DNA of 64,000 nt from Alloyangia pacifica (GTDB taxonomy: Bacteria; Pseudomonadota; Alphaproteobacteria; Rhodobacterales; Rhodobacteraceae). Position 1 is the first letter of the stretch. Each line of letters begins with the position of its first letter. Below the pieces are notes generated by a model that was given only the letters and a program-made list of their open reading frames with translations, was not told the DNA's origin and did not search any database. The stretch spans positions 1,070,001 through 1,134,000 of the forward strand of contig NZ_CP022189.1 of the NCBI RefSeq assembly GCF_003111685.1, in the 5' to 3' direction. Below, one piece after another: positions 20,069-28,283 of the stretch. A program made the position numbers and the translations under genes.

Positions 20069-21534
20069 TCGGGCGCGTCCTCTTGCGGGGCGGCGGGCAG
20101 CAGAAGCGCGATGCGAAAGCCGCCGCCGGGGTATTCAAGCGCGATCCGTCCGCCGAAGGCCGCCGCCACCGAGGCGACGATGGCAAGGCCCAGCCCGGCA
20201 CTGTCCTCGTGAGAGGCGGTGCTGCGCTCGAAGCGCTGGCCGAGGCGGGCGGCAATTTCGGGCGCGGGACCGGCGCCTGCGTCCCTGACCCAGAGCGCCG
20301 CCTCGGTGCCGCGGAGCTCGGCGCCGATCGCGATGGGCGAGGCGCCGTGCTTCAGCGCGTTGACCAGCAGGTTCTTGGCGGCCTCTCCGACCGAGAAGGC
20401 ATCGGCCCGGACCATCACCGGCTCCTCGCCGATCTCGAGCCGCAGCTCGGCTTCGGGCGCCAGCAACTCGTGATCGCCACGCTCGACCACCTCCAGCGCA
20501 ACCTCGCGCAGGTCGAGCGGCGCGCGCGGGACGCTTTCGCTGCGATGGCTGACGAGGGCGCGCGACAGCAGCTGGTCGAGCAGCGATCCCAGCGAGCGGG
20601 TGCGGGTCAGCAGCCGGGTCAGCGCGCGGGCGCGCAGCGCGTCGTCGGGCTGGTCCTGCATCGCCTCGGCCTGCACCCGGATCGCCGCCACCGGGGTGCG
20701 CAGCTGGTGGGCGGCGTCCGAAATCAGGTGGCGCATGCCCTCCATCTGTCGGTCGAGACGGCCCATGAAGCGGTTCATCGCCTCAAGCATCACCGTCAGC
20801 TCGCGCGGCAGACCCTCGGTGGGCACGGGGGTCAGGTCGTAGGGGTCGCGCGCCGCAAGATCCTCGGACATCGCCTCGAGCGGGCGCAGCGCCGAGCGGG
20901 TGACCAGCCAGGACATGACCAGCAGCGCGAGCCCCGCCAGCAGCATCGGCAGCACGGTGTCGAGCGTCAGCCCGAGGGCCATCGCCTGCCGCGCGCGCAG
21001 GGTCTGCCCAATGGTGACCGAGATGCTGCCCGAGAAGTCGCGCTCGGCGAAGCGGCGGGTGACGCGGACGAAACGGGCGGGTTCGCCGTTGAGCCGGGCG
21101 TCGAAGAACTCGGGGCCGGAGCTGGCGCCGGCGCGGCGGGCGGGGGGCGCGATGTCGGTCTCGTCGAGCCCGGTGATCAGCGTGTTGCCGGGGCCGCGTA
21201 CCGCGTAGTGGATGCGGTCCTCGGGCGCCTGCGCCAAAAGCTCGAAGGCCGAGACCGGCAGGTCGACGATGGGCCGCCCGGACTGGATGCGGATCGAGCC
21301 GGCGATGTCCCGCGCCGCGCCCAGCAGGATGCGGTCGTAGGATTGCCGTGCCGCCAGCCGGCCGTTGTAGAGCGTTGCGCCCGCCACCAGCAGCCCGCCG
21401 GCCAGAAGGATCAGCAATACCGCCTTGAGCACCCGCGAGGCCAGGCTGGGCGGAAGGCTGGGTGTCTGACTGGGTGGCACCTTGGGCGGCACTCTGGGCG
21501 GGCCGCTGGCGGAGGGGCGCGCAGGTTCAGCCAT
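20065..21534 (-). CDS. tctE: tricarboxylate-type sensor histidine kinase (TctE-like)
   Basis: Membrane sensor of a two-component system, about 489 residues from the ATG at 21534. A cytoplasmic Pro-rich N-terminus, membrane helix 1 (VLKAVLLILLAGGLLVAG) and a periplasmic sensor domain of about 130 residues are followed by helix 2 (LPMLLAGLALLVMSWLV), a HAMP linker, a HisKA box with the phospho-acceptor His near 276 (DAAHQLRTP) and an HATPase_c domain (NLLVNALKHG, VRDAGAG, GLGLAIV). ATGGCTGA overlaps the regulator gene by eight nt and ATGA overlaps the downstream binding protein, so the three proteins are tightly coupled. Confidence 0.88.
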   Translation of the reverse strand: MAEPARPSASGPPRVPPKVPPSQTPSLPPSLASRVLKAVLLILLAGGLLVAGATLYNGRLAARQSYDRILLGAARDIAGSIRIQSGRPIVDLPVSAFELLAQAPEDRIHYAVRGPGNTLITGLDETDIAPPARRAGASSGPEFFDARLNGEPARFVRVTRRFAERDFSGSISVTIGQTLRARQAMALGLTLDTVLPMLLAGLALLVMSWLVTRSALRPLEAMSEDLAARDPYDLTPVPTEGLPRELTVMLEAMNRFMGRLDRQMEGMRHLISDAAHQLRTPVAAIRVQAEAMQDQPDDALRARALTRLLTRTRSLGSLLDQLLSRALVSHRSESVPRAPLDLREVALEVVERGDHELLAPEAELRLEIGEEPVMVRADAFSVGEAAKNLLVNALKHGASPIAIGAELRGTEAALWVRDAGAGPAPEIAARLGQRFERSTASHEDSAGLGLAIVASVAAAFGGRIALEYPGGGFRIALLLPAAPQEDAPE

Positions 21535-22198
21535 CAAGGTCGATCCGGTAGCCGATGCCGCGCTGGGTGGCGATGCCGACGGGGCTGCCCGCAAGTTTCT
21601 TGCGCAGCCGGGCGATGTAGAGCTCGATGGCGTTCACCCCGACGTCCGCATCGCCAAACCCGTAGAGGGAATCGTAGAGCCGCGCCTTGCTCAGGTACTG
21701 GCCCTGGTGGCGCAGGAAGACGGCAAGCAGCGCCGCCTCGCGGGCGGTCAGCTCGAGTCGCTTGCCGTCGAGGGTGGCGCTCTGCCCGGCGGGCGAGAAG
21801 GCGAGCGGGCCGAGCACGATCTCGGCGCCCTTCTGGTCGGCCTCGCGGCGGATCAGCGCCCGCAGCCGTGCCTCGAGCTCGCGCTGGTCGAAGGGCTTGC
21901 CAAGATAGTCATCGGCGCCGAGGTCGAGGGCGCTCACCCGGTCGTCCACCGACACCAGCGCGGTCAGCATCAGCACTGGCGTGCGGGCCCCCGAGGCGCG
22001 CAGCTCGCGCAGGAAGCGCAGGCCAGAGCCGTCGGGCAGGTTGATGTCGAGCACGAGCGCGTCATAGGCCTGCACCGCGAGGAAATCGCGCGCCGCCTCG
22101 AGGCAGTCTGCGACGTCGCAGACGATGCCGGACTGCGCCAGCCGCGATGCGACGCCTTCCGCCAGATCGCTCGCATCCTCGACCATCAGCACACGCAT
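21527..22198 (-). CDS. tctD: OmpR-family response regulator (TctD-like)
   Basis: 223 residues from the ATG at 22198, which has GGGAGGGAC upstream; longer frames add junk. The receiver domain has acidic residues at 8-9, phospho-acceptor Asp51 (LVLDINLPDG), switch Thr (LMLTAL) and Lys (GKPF). The winged-helix Trans_Reg_C domain ends in IATQRGIGYRI. Divergent from tctCBA, which it probably activates in response to a tricarboxylate or similar acid. Tandem 11-bp repeats in the shared promoter region fit OmpR/PhoB-family binding. Confidence 0.9.
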   Translation of the reverse strand: MRVLMVEDASDLAEGVASRLAQSGIVCDVADCLEAARDFLAVQAYDALVLDINLPDGSGLRFLRELRASGARTPVLMLTALVSVDDRVSALDLGADDYLGKPFDQRELEARLRALIRREADQKGAEIVLGPLAFSPAGQSATLDGKRLELTAREAALLAVFLRHQGQYLSKARLYDSLYGFGDADVGVNAIELYIARLRKKLAGSPVGIATQRGIGYRIDLDG

Positions 22199-22264
22199 GA
22201 GACTCGTCCCTCCCTTCGGCCCCGGGCTGGTTGACGACGCGTCCACATGCGCGGGAGGGCATCT

Positions 22265-22286
22265 GACAGGTTCGTGACAGCTTCGA
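22265..22286. promoter_or_regulatory. tandem 11-mer response-regulator site (TctD or Pho-box-like)
   Basis: TGACAGGTTCG (22265-22275) is followed without gap by TGACAGCTTCG (22276-22286), one mismatch in 11. Read on the other strand, two CTGTCA half-sites are spaced exactly as in the PhoB box. Two 11-bp direct repeats are the standard target of an OmpR/PhoB-type dimer. It lies 118 nt before tctC and 67 nt before tctD. Confidence 0.6.
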
Positions 22287-22403
22287 GGCTTAGATACACG
22301 TCTTAACCCGCAACCGGGGAGGCTGCAAAGCGCAGTCAGGTTCCGCGGGGAGAAGACGGCGCCGGCGCGTATCGGTTCGGCGGCCGACAATGAGGAGGAT
22401 ACC

Positions 22404-23393
22404 ATGTTTATCAATGCAACCCGCGGCCTGATTGCCGCGACCGTTCTCGGCGTGTCGGCTCTTGCCGCCCAGGCTCAGGACTTCACCCCCGAGAACCCCG
22501 AGTGCATCGCGCCCGCCAACCCCGGCGGCGGCTGGGACTTCACCTGCCGCCAGGTCGGCAAGGAGCTTCAGGATCTCGGGCTGATCGGCAAGACCATGCA
22601 GGTCGTCAACCTCGCCGGTGGCGGCGGCGGCGTGGCCTTTGCCGAGGTGGTCAACAAGCGCGCGGACGACAATGACCTGATCGTCGCGGCCAGCTCGGCC
22701 ACCGCGACCCGCCTGGCGCAGGGCGCCTACCCGGGCAACACCACCGACCAGGTGCGCTGGCTGGCCTCGATCGGCGCCGACTACGGCGTGATCGCTGTCT
22801 CGGCGGACAGCGAGATCGAGACGCTGCCGCAGCTGCTCGACAAGATCAAGACGGACCCGCGCTCGATCTCCGTGGCCGGCGGCTCGGCCGTGGGCGGCTG
22901 GGACCACCTGAAAGTACTGATCGCGGCCTCGGCCTATGGCATCGAGGACGTGCGCACGGTCAAATACGTCGCCTTCGACGGCGGCGGCGAGGCGGTGACC
23001 CAGCTGCTCGCGGGCTCGGTGCAGGCCTTCACAGGCGACGCCTCGGAAGCCAAGGGCTTTGTCGACTCGGGGGACATCCGGGTCATCGCCGTGCTCGCAC
23101 CCGAGCGTCTCGAAGGCGATTTCGCCGACTTCCCGACCGCCAAGGAGCAGGGCGTCGACGCCATCGGCGCGAACTGGCGCGGCTTCTACGCGCCGGGCGG
23201 CATGAGCGACGCGGCCTATGACGCCTGGGTCAAGAAGATCGGCGAGCTCTACGCGTCTGACGAGTGGAAGGAAATCATGGCCAACAACGGTCTTGCGCCG
23301 CTCGACCTGCAGGGCGCGGACTTCGAGCAGTTCGTCCAGAACAGCGTGAGCGAGATCCAGGACATCTCGCGCGAGATCGGCATCATCAAGTGA
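22404..23393 (+). CDS. tctC: tripartite tricarboxylate transporter binding protein TctC
   Basis: Periplasmic receptor of a TTT-family importer, 329 residues, with a signal peptide cleaved near AQAQD (residue 24) and GAGGAGGATACC before the ATG. The Bug/TctC fold is recognisable from the ANPGGGWDFTCR opening loop and the GGGGGVAF segment, which bind carboxylate groups. The ligand may be citrate, tricarballylate or another organic acid. First gene of tctCBA. Confidence 0.93.
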   Translation: MFINATRGLIAATVLGVSALAAQAQDFTPENPECIAPANPGGGWDFTCRQVGKELQDLGLIGKTMQVVNLAGGGGGVAFAEVVNKRADDNDLIVAASSATATRLAQGAYPGNTTDQVRWLASIGADYGVIAVSADSEIETLPQLLDKIKTDPRSISVAGGSAVGGWDHLKVLIAASAYGIEDVRTVKYVAFDGGGEAVTQLLAGSVQAFTGDASEAKGFVDSGDIRVIAVLAPERLEGDFADFPTAKEQGVDAIGANWRGFYAPGGMSDAAYDAWVKKIGELYASDEWKEIMANNGLAPLDLQGADFEQFVQNSVSEIQDISREIGIIK

Positions 23394-23411
23394 TCTGATC
23401 CCACGCGCGCA

Positions 23412-23445
23412 CCGGCGGGCCCCTGTCACTCCGGGGGCCTGCCGG
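23412..23445 (+). terminator. post-binding-protein hairpin in tctCBA
   Basis: CCGGCGGGCCCC (23412-23423) pairs with GGGGCCTGCCGG (23434-23445), 12 bp with one G-U, starting 18 nt after the tctC stop. No T-run follows, so it is more likely an mRNA stabiliser or partial attenuator than a full terminator. Confidence 0.6.
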
Positions 23446-23482
23446 ACATATCTACCCTTCCACGCAAATTTCGGGGGACACC

Positions 23483-23914
23483 ATGAGTGACCGCATCTTC
23501 GGCCTTTTCGGCCTGGCGCTCGCCATCTTCTTCGCCTGGGCCGCGCTGCAGATCGAGGAGAGCTTCCTCTCTGACGAGGTCGGACCCAAGGCCTTCCCGC
23601 TGATCATCGCCGCCATCCTCGGCTTGTCGTCGATCGTCATCGCGCTCCGGCCCGACGCAGATCCCGAGTGGCCCTCCCTGGGACGGCTCGTCGAGATCCT
23701 CGCGGCGGTCGTCGTGATGATCCTCTATGCCGAATTCCTGCCCATCGCGGGCTTCGTCACCGCCACCGCCATGGCATCGGCTTATCTCACCTGGCGCCTC
23801 GGCAGCCCGGTGCTGTCGTCGCTGCTGATCGGCGTGCTGACCTCGGTCGGCATCTATGTGGTCTTCCATCTGCTGCTGGGCCTGTCGCTTGCCCGCGGCC
23901 CGCTGGGTTTCTGA
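23483..23914 (+). CDS. tctB: tripartite tricarboxylate transporter small permease TctB
   Basis: A 143-residue inner-membrane subunit with four predicted helices (about 5-22, 38-56, 70-95 and 105-135). The size and the DEVGPKAFPLIIA loop between helices 1 and 2 are typical of TctB. It lies between tctC and tctA. Confidence 0.92.
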   Translation: MSDRIFGLFGLALAIFFAWAALQIEESFLSDEVGPKAFPLIIAAILGLSSIVIALRPDADPEWPSLGRLVEILAAVVVMILYAEFLPIAGFVTATAMASAYLTWRLGSPVLSSLLIGVLTSVGIYVVFHLLLGLSLARGPLGF

Positions 23915-23927
23915 GGAGGAGGCCGCA

Positions 23928-25466
23928 ATGGACGTTCTTGCCAATCTCGGAGACGGTTTTGCCGTCGCCCTCACCCTGCAGAACCTCGGCCTCGCGCTGC
24001 TGGGCTGCTTTCTTGGCACCATCATGGGGGCGCTGCCGGGCCTAGGCCCGTCGAACGGCGTCGCCATTCTGATCCCGCTGGCCTTCACGCTGGGCCTTGG
24101 GCCCACGCCTTCGCTGATCTTGCTGACCTCGGTCTATTACGGCGCCATGTACGGCGGGCGGATCAGCTCGATCCTGCTGGGCATTCCCGGCGACGAGCCT
24201 GCCATGATGACCGTGCTCGACGGCCACCCGATGGCCAAGAAGGGCATGGCCGGCGAGGCGCTCTCGCTTTCCGGCATCGCCTCCTTCGTCGGGGCCTTCA
24301 TCGCCACATGGGGCCTGATCCTGCTGGCGCCGCAGCTGGTGAAGATCGCGCTGCTCTTCGGCCCGGCTGAGTATTTCGCGCTCTTCGCGCTCGCCTTCGC
24401 GACGCTGGGCGGAGTCTCCTCGACAAACCAGGCGAAGTCGGCCTTTGCCGCCATGCTCGGCCTTGGCCTCGCGATGATCGGTGTCGACACCCAGACCGGC
24501 GTGCCGCGCTTCACCTTCGGCGAGGTGCATCTCTATGACGGTCTCGACTTCCTCGTCGCCATCGTCGGCCTCTTCGCGCTGTCGGAAGTGTTCATCTTCC
24601 TCGAGCACCGTCACGGCGACGCCGATGCCACCTCGGGTCAGCTGAAGGTCGGCCGTCTGACCCCGCCAATGTCGATGATCAAGCAGTGCACCCCGACCAT
24701 GCTGCGCACCTCCATCCTCGGTTTCATCGCCGGCGTGCTGCCGGGCGCGGGCGCCTCGCTGGGCTCGTTCATCTCCTACTCGATGGAGAAGCGCCTGGTC
24801 GACAAGGAGGGCACCTTCGGCAAGGGAGATCCGCGCGGCGTCGCGGCTCCCGAGGCGGGCAACAACGCCGCCGCCGGCGGTGCGCTGGTGCCGATGCTGG
24901 CGCTCGGCGTGCCCGGGTCGGGCACCACGGCGGTGCTGCTCGCGGTGCTGCTGTCGCTGAACATCACCCCGGGGCCGTTGCTCTTTGCCAACAACCCCGA
25001 CGTGGTCTGGGGCCTGATCGCGGCGCTCTTCATCGCAAACTTCATGCTGCTTGCGCTGAACATCCCGATGGTGGGCATCTTCACCCGCGTGCTGATGGTG
25101 CCGCCGCGCATCCTGATGCCGGTGGTGGCGATGGTCAGCTTCGTCGGCATCTACGGCATCTCGGGCTCGAGCTTCGATCTGCTGGTGATGATTGGCTTCG
25201 GGGTGATGGGCTGGCTGCTGCGCAAGTTCGACGTGCCGCTGGTGCCGATCATCCTCGGCACGCTGCTCGGCAACACCATGGAGAACAACCTGCGCCGCGC
25301 GATCACCATCGACAACGGCAACTGGTTCACGCTTTTCGACAGCCCGCTGTCGTTGACGCTCTGGGCGATCGCCATCATCGGCTTCGTCATGCCGCTGATC
25401 GTTGGCCGGCTGGTGCGCGCCAAGATGCACGAGCGTGGCGACGACGAAGGTTCGATCGCCGACTGA
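23928..25466 (+). CDS. tctA: tripartite tricarboxylate transporter large permease TctA
   Basis: The transport channel, 512 residues from the ATG at 23928 (GAGGAGG upstream; 13 nt after tctB). About 12 membrane helices. The two family signatures are visible: GALPGLGPSNGVA (about 33-45) and the inverted counterpart GVLPGAGASLGSF (about 268-280), with the NNAAAGGALVP segment between. A strong terminator follows. Confidence 0.95.
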   Translation: MDVLANLGDGFAVALTLQNLGLALLGCFLGTIMGALPGLGPSNGVAILIPLAFTLGLGPTPSLILLTSVYYGAMYGGRISSILLGIPGDEPAMMTVLDGHPMAKKGMAGEALSLSGIASFVGAFIATWGLILLAPQLVKIALLFGPAEYFALFALAFATLGGVSSTNQAKSAFAAMLGLGLAMIGVDTQTGVPRFTFGEVHLYDGLDFLVAIVGLFALSEVFIFLEHRHGDADATSGQLKVGRLTPPMSMIKQCTPTMLRTSILGFIAGVLPGAGASLGSFISYSMEKRLVDKEGTFGKGDPRGVAAPEAGNNAAAGGALVPMLALGVPGSGTTAVLLAVLLSLNITPGPLLFANNPDVVWGLIAALFIANFMLLALNIPMVGIFTRVLMVPPRILMPVVAMVSFVGIYGISGSSFDLLVMIGFGVMGWLLRKFDVPLVPIILGTLLGNTMENNLRRAITIDNGNWFTLFDSPLSLTLWAIAIIGFVMPLIVGRLVRAKMHERGDDEGSIAD

Positions 25467-25499
25467 GCCGCCGCACCCGAACCCTTGTTTGCCAGCTCC

Positions 25500-25530
25500 G
25501 CGCCGGCCCGTTTCCACGGGCCGGCGCTTT
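25500..25530 (+). terminator. intrinsic terminator of tctCBA
   Basis: GCGCCGGCCCGT (25500-25511) pairs perfectly with ACGGGCCGGCGC (25516-25527) around TTCC and is followed by TTTCCGTTTCC. Confidence 0.8.
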
Positions 25531-25668
25531 CCGTTTCCAAGGCGGGCGAGGCTGCGTGCCGCAGCGCAGCGTCAAATGCTGCCGCTGCAAAGGCGATGTC
25601 GAAAATGAAAATGCGGCATTGTGTCGCCACGGATCCGTGATAGCGTTGATTCCAAGGGAGGAGCTATC

Positions 25669-25845
25669 ATGGAACTTTATCTGATCGGCTTGGCCATTGG
25701 CCTTCTCATCATATCTCCGGTGATCGCGCTGATCCTGTTCGCTGGGATCGTCACTCGCAAGCAAGAGCGCCGGACACCGCCGTCGGGCGGCTCGCGGGCG
25801 CGGGTCGGCCTGCAGGGATTCGCGGCCCGCTACGCCAAACCCTGA
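25669..25845 (+). CDS. small single-helix membrane protein
   Basis: 58 residues. The ATG at 25669 is preceded by GGGAGGAGC, an excellent ribosome site, which supports a real gene. One hydrophobic helix (YLIGLAIGLLIISPVIALILF) is followed by a basic, Arg-rich C-terminal tail, so it would sit N-out/C-in in the inner membrane. No family recognised. A bidirectional terminator follows. Confidence 0.55.
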   Translation: MELYLIGLAIGLLIISPVIALILFAGIVTRKQERRTPPSGGSRARVGLQGFAARYAKP

Positions 25846-25877
25846 TCCCGGTCACGGGCGACGAGCATTGCACAGCA

Positions 25878-25909
25878 AGAGGCCGGGCGCGGCGTGGCGC
25901 CCGGCCTCT
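25878..25909. terminator. bidirectional terminator
   Basis: AGAGGCCGGGCGC (25878-25890) pairs perfectly with GCGCCCGGCCTCT (25897-25909), a 13-bp stem with six-nt loop, between convergent genes. Only short T tracts on either side. Confidence 0.65.
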
Positions 25910-25943
25910 GATCTTTGCACGGTAGCCCCTGGCAGGCCCTGTG

Positions 25944-26693
25944 TCAGTTGAGCGCCTTGTCGCTTGTGCCGGCACCGCCTTTCACCCAGTAGCCCGCGGC
26001 CTTGAGCCAGTGCGGCGGATGCTGCCGCTCGTTGAGGAAGTGCAGCTTGAGCGCACGGGCGACCTGTGCTTCGGCGGCGATCCAGACGAAGCCGTGGCCT
26101 TCCGGGAGGGTCAGCGCGCGGGCCGCGTCGAGCAGGGTCTCCGGCTCATGCGCCTGAGCAACCGGACGGTGCAGCCAGTGGGGCTTTTGGGTCGCGGCGC
26201 TCTCGAAGCGCTGCTCGTCTCCCGGCGCGGGCACCGCCGCGAGGGTGATCGCGGTGACACCCTCGGGCAACTCCTCGATGCGGCGGCCGATGGCGGGCAG
26301 GGCGGTCTCGTCCCCGATCAGCAGGTACCAGTCGAAGACCGGTGCGATCACCGCCGAGCCGCGCGGCCCGCCGATGCGCAGCGTGTCTCCGGGGGCGGCA
26401 CTCTCGGCCCAGTCCGTTGCCGGGCCGGCATCGTGGATGGCGAAGTCGAGCACCAGCGTGCCCGCCTCGGCGTCGTAGCGGCGCGGGGTATAGTCGCGCA
26501 TCTGCGGCTTGTCGGCCTCGGGGCCGGGGAAGAAAAGCTTGATGTGATCGTCCGCACCGAGGCTGGTGAAGCCGTCGAGCTCGGGCCCGTCCAGCGTGAT
26601 GCGGATCATGTGAGGGGTGAGTCGTTCGGTCTCGCGCACCCTCAGGGTGCGGCGCTTCAGCTCGTGCTTGTGGCGTGTGATGACATTTTCCAT
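25944..26693 (-). CDS. siderophore-interacting protein, NfeF/ViuB-type ferric reductase
   Basis: A 249-residue cytoplasmic FAD enzyme that reduces ferric siderophores so iron is released. The N-terminal FAD-binding barrel has MRDYTPRRYD (about 67-76), the flavin-contact motif, and PGDTLRIGGPRGS for the phosphate. The C-terminal SIP domain includes the WIAAEAQ motif. The PadR regulator immediately upstream on the same strand (15-nt gap) matches the E. coli pair YqjH (NfeF) and YqjI (NfeR), a nickel-responsive repressor that adjusts iron when nickel is high. Confidence 0.9.
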   Translation of the reverse strand: MENVITRHKHELKRRTLRVRETERLTPHMIRITLDGPELDGFTSLGADDHIKLFFPGPEADKPQMRDYTPRRYDAEAGTLVLDFAIHDAGPATDWAESAAPGDTLRIGGPRGSAVIAPVFDWYLLIGDETALPAIGRRIEELPEGVTAITLAAVPAPGDEQRFESAATQKPHWLHRPVAQAHEPETLLDAARALTLPEGHGFVWIAAEAQVARALKLHFLNERQHPPHWLKAAGYWVKGGAGTSDKALN

Positions 26694-26708
26694 GGGGAGT
26701 CCCTGCTG

Positions 26709-27230
26709 TCAGCTTTCGTCTTGGGGCGCGTCCGGCGTGTCGCCTGCGATGGCCCGGGCGGTGTCTCGTAGCTGCGCGGCAAGCGTGGCGATGAGCGTGT
26801 CGTCGGCACCCTCCGCCGCCATCCGGCGGCGCAGGGCAATCTTGATCTCGTCCATGGCGGCAACGATCTCCTTCGGCGCGTTGCCCCGGTGGAAGGCCAG
26901 GGGTTTGCGGGCCAACAGGTCGTCCGCCGCTGCGCGGTTGGCTGCGAGAAAGGCCGCGCCCTCGGCGGTCAGCCGGGCGCGCTTTCGACCGCTCTCGTCA
27001 GGCTCGACTTGCGCATAGCCCATGTCTTCCAGCCACGACAGGGTGGGGTAGATGACGCCGGGACTGGGGGTGTAGGCGCCGTCGAAGCGCGCATCGATGG
27101 CCTTGATCAACTCGTAGCCGTGGCGCGGCTGTTCGGCGATCATCGACAGGATGAGCAGGCGCAACTCGCCGTATTCGAAGAGGCGCCTGGTCCGCCTGCC
27201 GCCGCGATGTCCGTCCGTGTCCCGTCGCAT
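26709..27230 (-). CDS. PadR-family repressor, NfeR/YqjI-like
   Basis: 173 residues from the ATG at 27230, with ACAGGG upstream; a TTG-initiated frame from 27248 is less likely because it falls in a palindrome. The winged helix contains the PadR hallmark HGYELIKAI and YTPSPGVIYPTL, very close to E. coli YqjI. YqjI carries a long His-rich N-terminal metal arm; here only a short DGHRGGRR stretch is left, so metal sensing may differ. It probably represses itself and the ferric reductase downstream. Confidence 0.88.
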   Translation of the reverse strand: MRRDTDGHRGGRRTRRLFEYGELRLLILSMIAEQPRHGYELIKAIDARFDGAYTPSPGVIYPTLSWLEDMGYAQVEPDESGRKRARLTAEGAAFLAANRAAADDLLARKPLAFHRGNAPKEIVAAMDEIKIALRRRMAAEGADDTLIATLAAQLRDTARAIAGDTPDAPQDES

Positions 27231-27243
27231 GCCCTGTCTCGCG

Positions 27244-27291
27244 CCCAAATATTTGGGTTAAATTTCGATATATCGGAAGATAGGATATATC
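27244..27291. promoter_or_regulatory. palindromes upstream of the PadR gene, probable operators
   Basis: Three short perfect palindromes in an AT-rich block just upstream of the repressor: CCCAAATATTTGGG (27244-27257), CGATATATCG (27266-27275) and GATATATC (27284-27291). The last two share GATATATC, 17 bp apart, which suits two repressor dimers. Their use by the PadR protein is inferred from position. Confidence 0.5.
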
Positions 27292-27387
27292 TGGAAAAGT
27301 GCAAGATGCCGCGAGGGCTCGCTGTCGAGAGGCGCTGGAGATGCGCGTTGCGCGCGCGTGTCATGAAACTGTCACTTCCGCACTCCC

Positions 27388-27414
27388 TATAATTCATATA
27401 TTCATGAAATATGG
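27388..27414 (+). promoter_or_regulatory. ars promoter with ArsR operator
   Basis: A perfect TATAAT (27388-27393) lies about 18 nt before the ars start codon, leaving a leader of about 11 nt without a ribosome site. Repeated ATTCAT units and the palindrome TTCATGAA (27401-27408) cover the expected transcription start, a natural place for ArsR to block initiation. The -35 is not obvious. Confidence 0.5.
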
Positions 27415-28283
27415 AAAAAGAGATTCCCGACCGCCTCATGACCCTCGGCCACCCGCAGCGGCTGGCGCTGTTCCGGCTGCTCATGCGCCGCTACCCCGAC
27501 CGCCTGCCGGCCGGCGAGATCGCCGAGGTGCTGGAGGTGAAGGCCAGCACGCTTTCGACCTATCTCGCCGCGCTGATGCGTGCCGGGCTGGTGACCCAGG
27601 AACGCGCGGGCACCTCGCTGCTTTACGCGGTCGACATGAAACAGGTGCAGGACACCTTCGACTACCTGCTGCGCGACTGCTGTCGCGGGCGCCCCGAGAT
27701 CTGCTCCCCGAGCCCGCTTTTCGCACCGGAAGGAACCGCCCCGATGACCACCCAAGGTCCTGACCGCAAATATAACGTCCTGTTCATCTGCACCGGAAAT
27801 TCCGCGCGGTCGATCTTTGCCGAAACGCTGCTGCGCGAAATCGCCGGTGATCGGTTCAACGCCTATTCGGCGGGGACGAAACCCAGCTCCGAGCTGAACC
27901 CCGTTGCCGTCGAACTGCTGCGGCAGAAGGGCCACGACATTGCGGCACTGCGGGCCAAGAATGTCTCGGAATTCTCGGGCGAGGGCGCGCCGGGCCTCGA
28001 TTTTGTCTTCACCGTCTGCAACCAGGCGGCCAACGAGGACTGCCCGGCCTGGGACGGCCAGCCGATCTCGGGCCATTGGGGTATGCCTGACCCGGTGAAG
28101 GCGACCGGCACCGAGGCCGAGAAGATGCTCGCCTTCCAACAGGCCTATGGTGCGCTTAAGCACCGGATCGAGGCCTTCACCGCGCTACCCATTGACCAGC
28201 TCGACCGCATCTCGCTGCAGGCTGCTGTCGACAAGATCGCACAGTTCGCCCCGACCCAGACATCCCCGGAAAAAGACGCATGA
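27411..28283 (+). CDS. arsRC: ArsR-ArsC fusion: arsenic repressor joined to arsenate reductase
   Basis: One 290-residue chain. Residues 1-100: ArsR/SmtB winged helix, with Cys90, Cys91 and Cys98 (DCC...IC) at the end, resembling the As(III) site of Acidithiobacillus-type ArsR. Residues about 119-290: low-molecular-weight phosphatase-fold ArsC with CTGNSAR (Cys127-Arg133), then [11 protein letters not shown], the Cys pair of the thioredoxin-coupled class. It reduces arsenate to arsenite and represses its own operon. No ribosome site precedes ATG 27411; Met10 is an alternative start. ATGA overlap with the GAPDH gene. Confidence 0.92.
   Translation: MEKEIPDRLMTLGHPQRLALFRLLMRRYPDRLPAGEIAEVLEVKASTLSTYLAALMRAGLVTQERAGTSLLYAVDMKQVQDTFDYLLRDCCRGRPEICSPSPLFAPEGTAPMTTQGPDRKYNVLFICTGNSARSIFAETLLREIAGDRFNAYSAGTKPSSELNPVAVELLRQKGHDIAALRAKNVSEFSGEGAPGLDFVFTVCNQAANEDCPAWDGQPISGHWGMPDPVKATGTEAEKMLAFQQAYGALKHRIEAFTALPIDQLDRISLQAAVDKIAQFAPTQTSPEKDA

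Noticed and set aside
20047..22044. 665-residue frame antisense to tctE/tctD
   Set aside because: Shadow of two well-defined genes with overlapping coupled starts; the product is Arg/Gly-rich without domains.
24042..25517. 491-residue frame antisense to tctA
   Set aside because: Shadow of tctA; His/Gln/Asp-rich composition typical of the complementary strand of membrane-protein genes.
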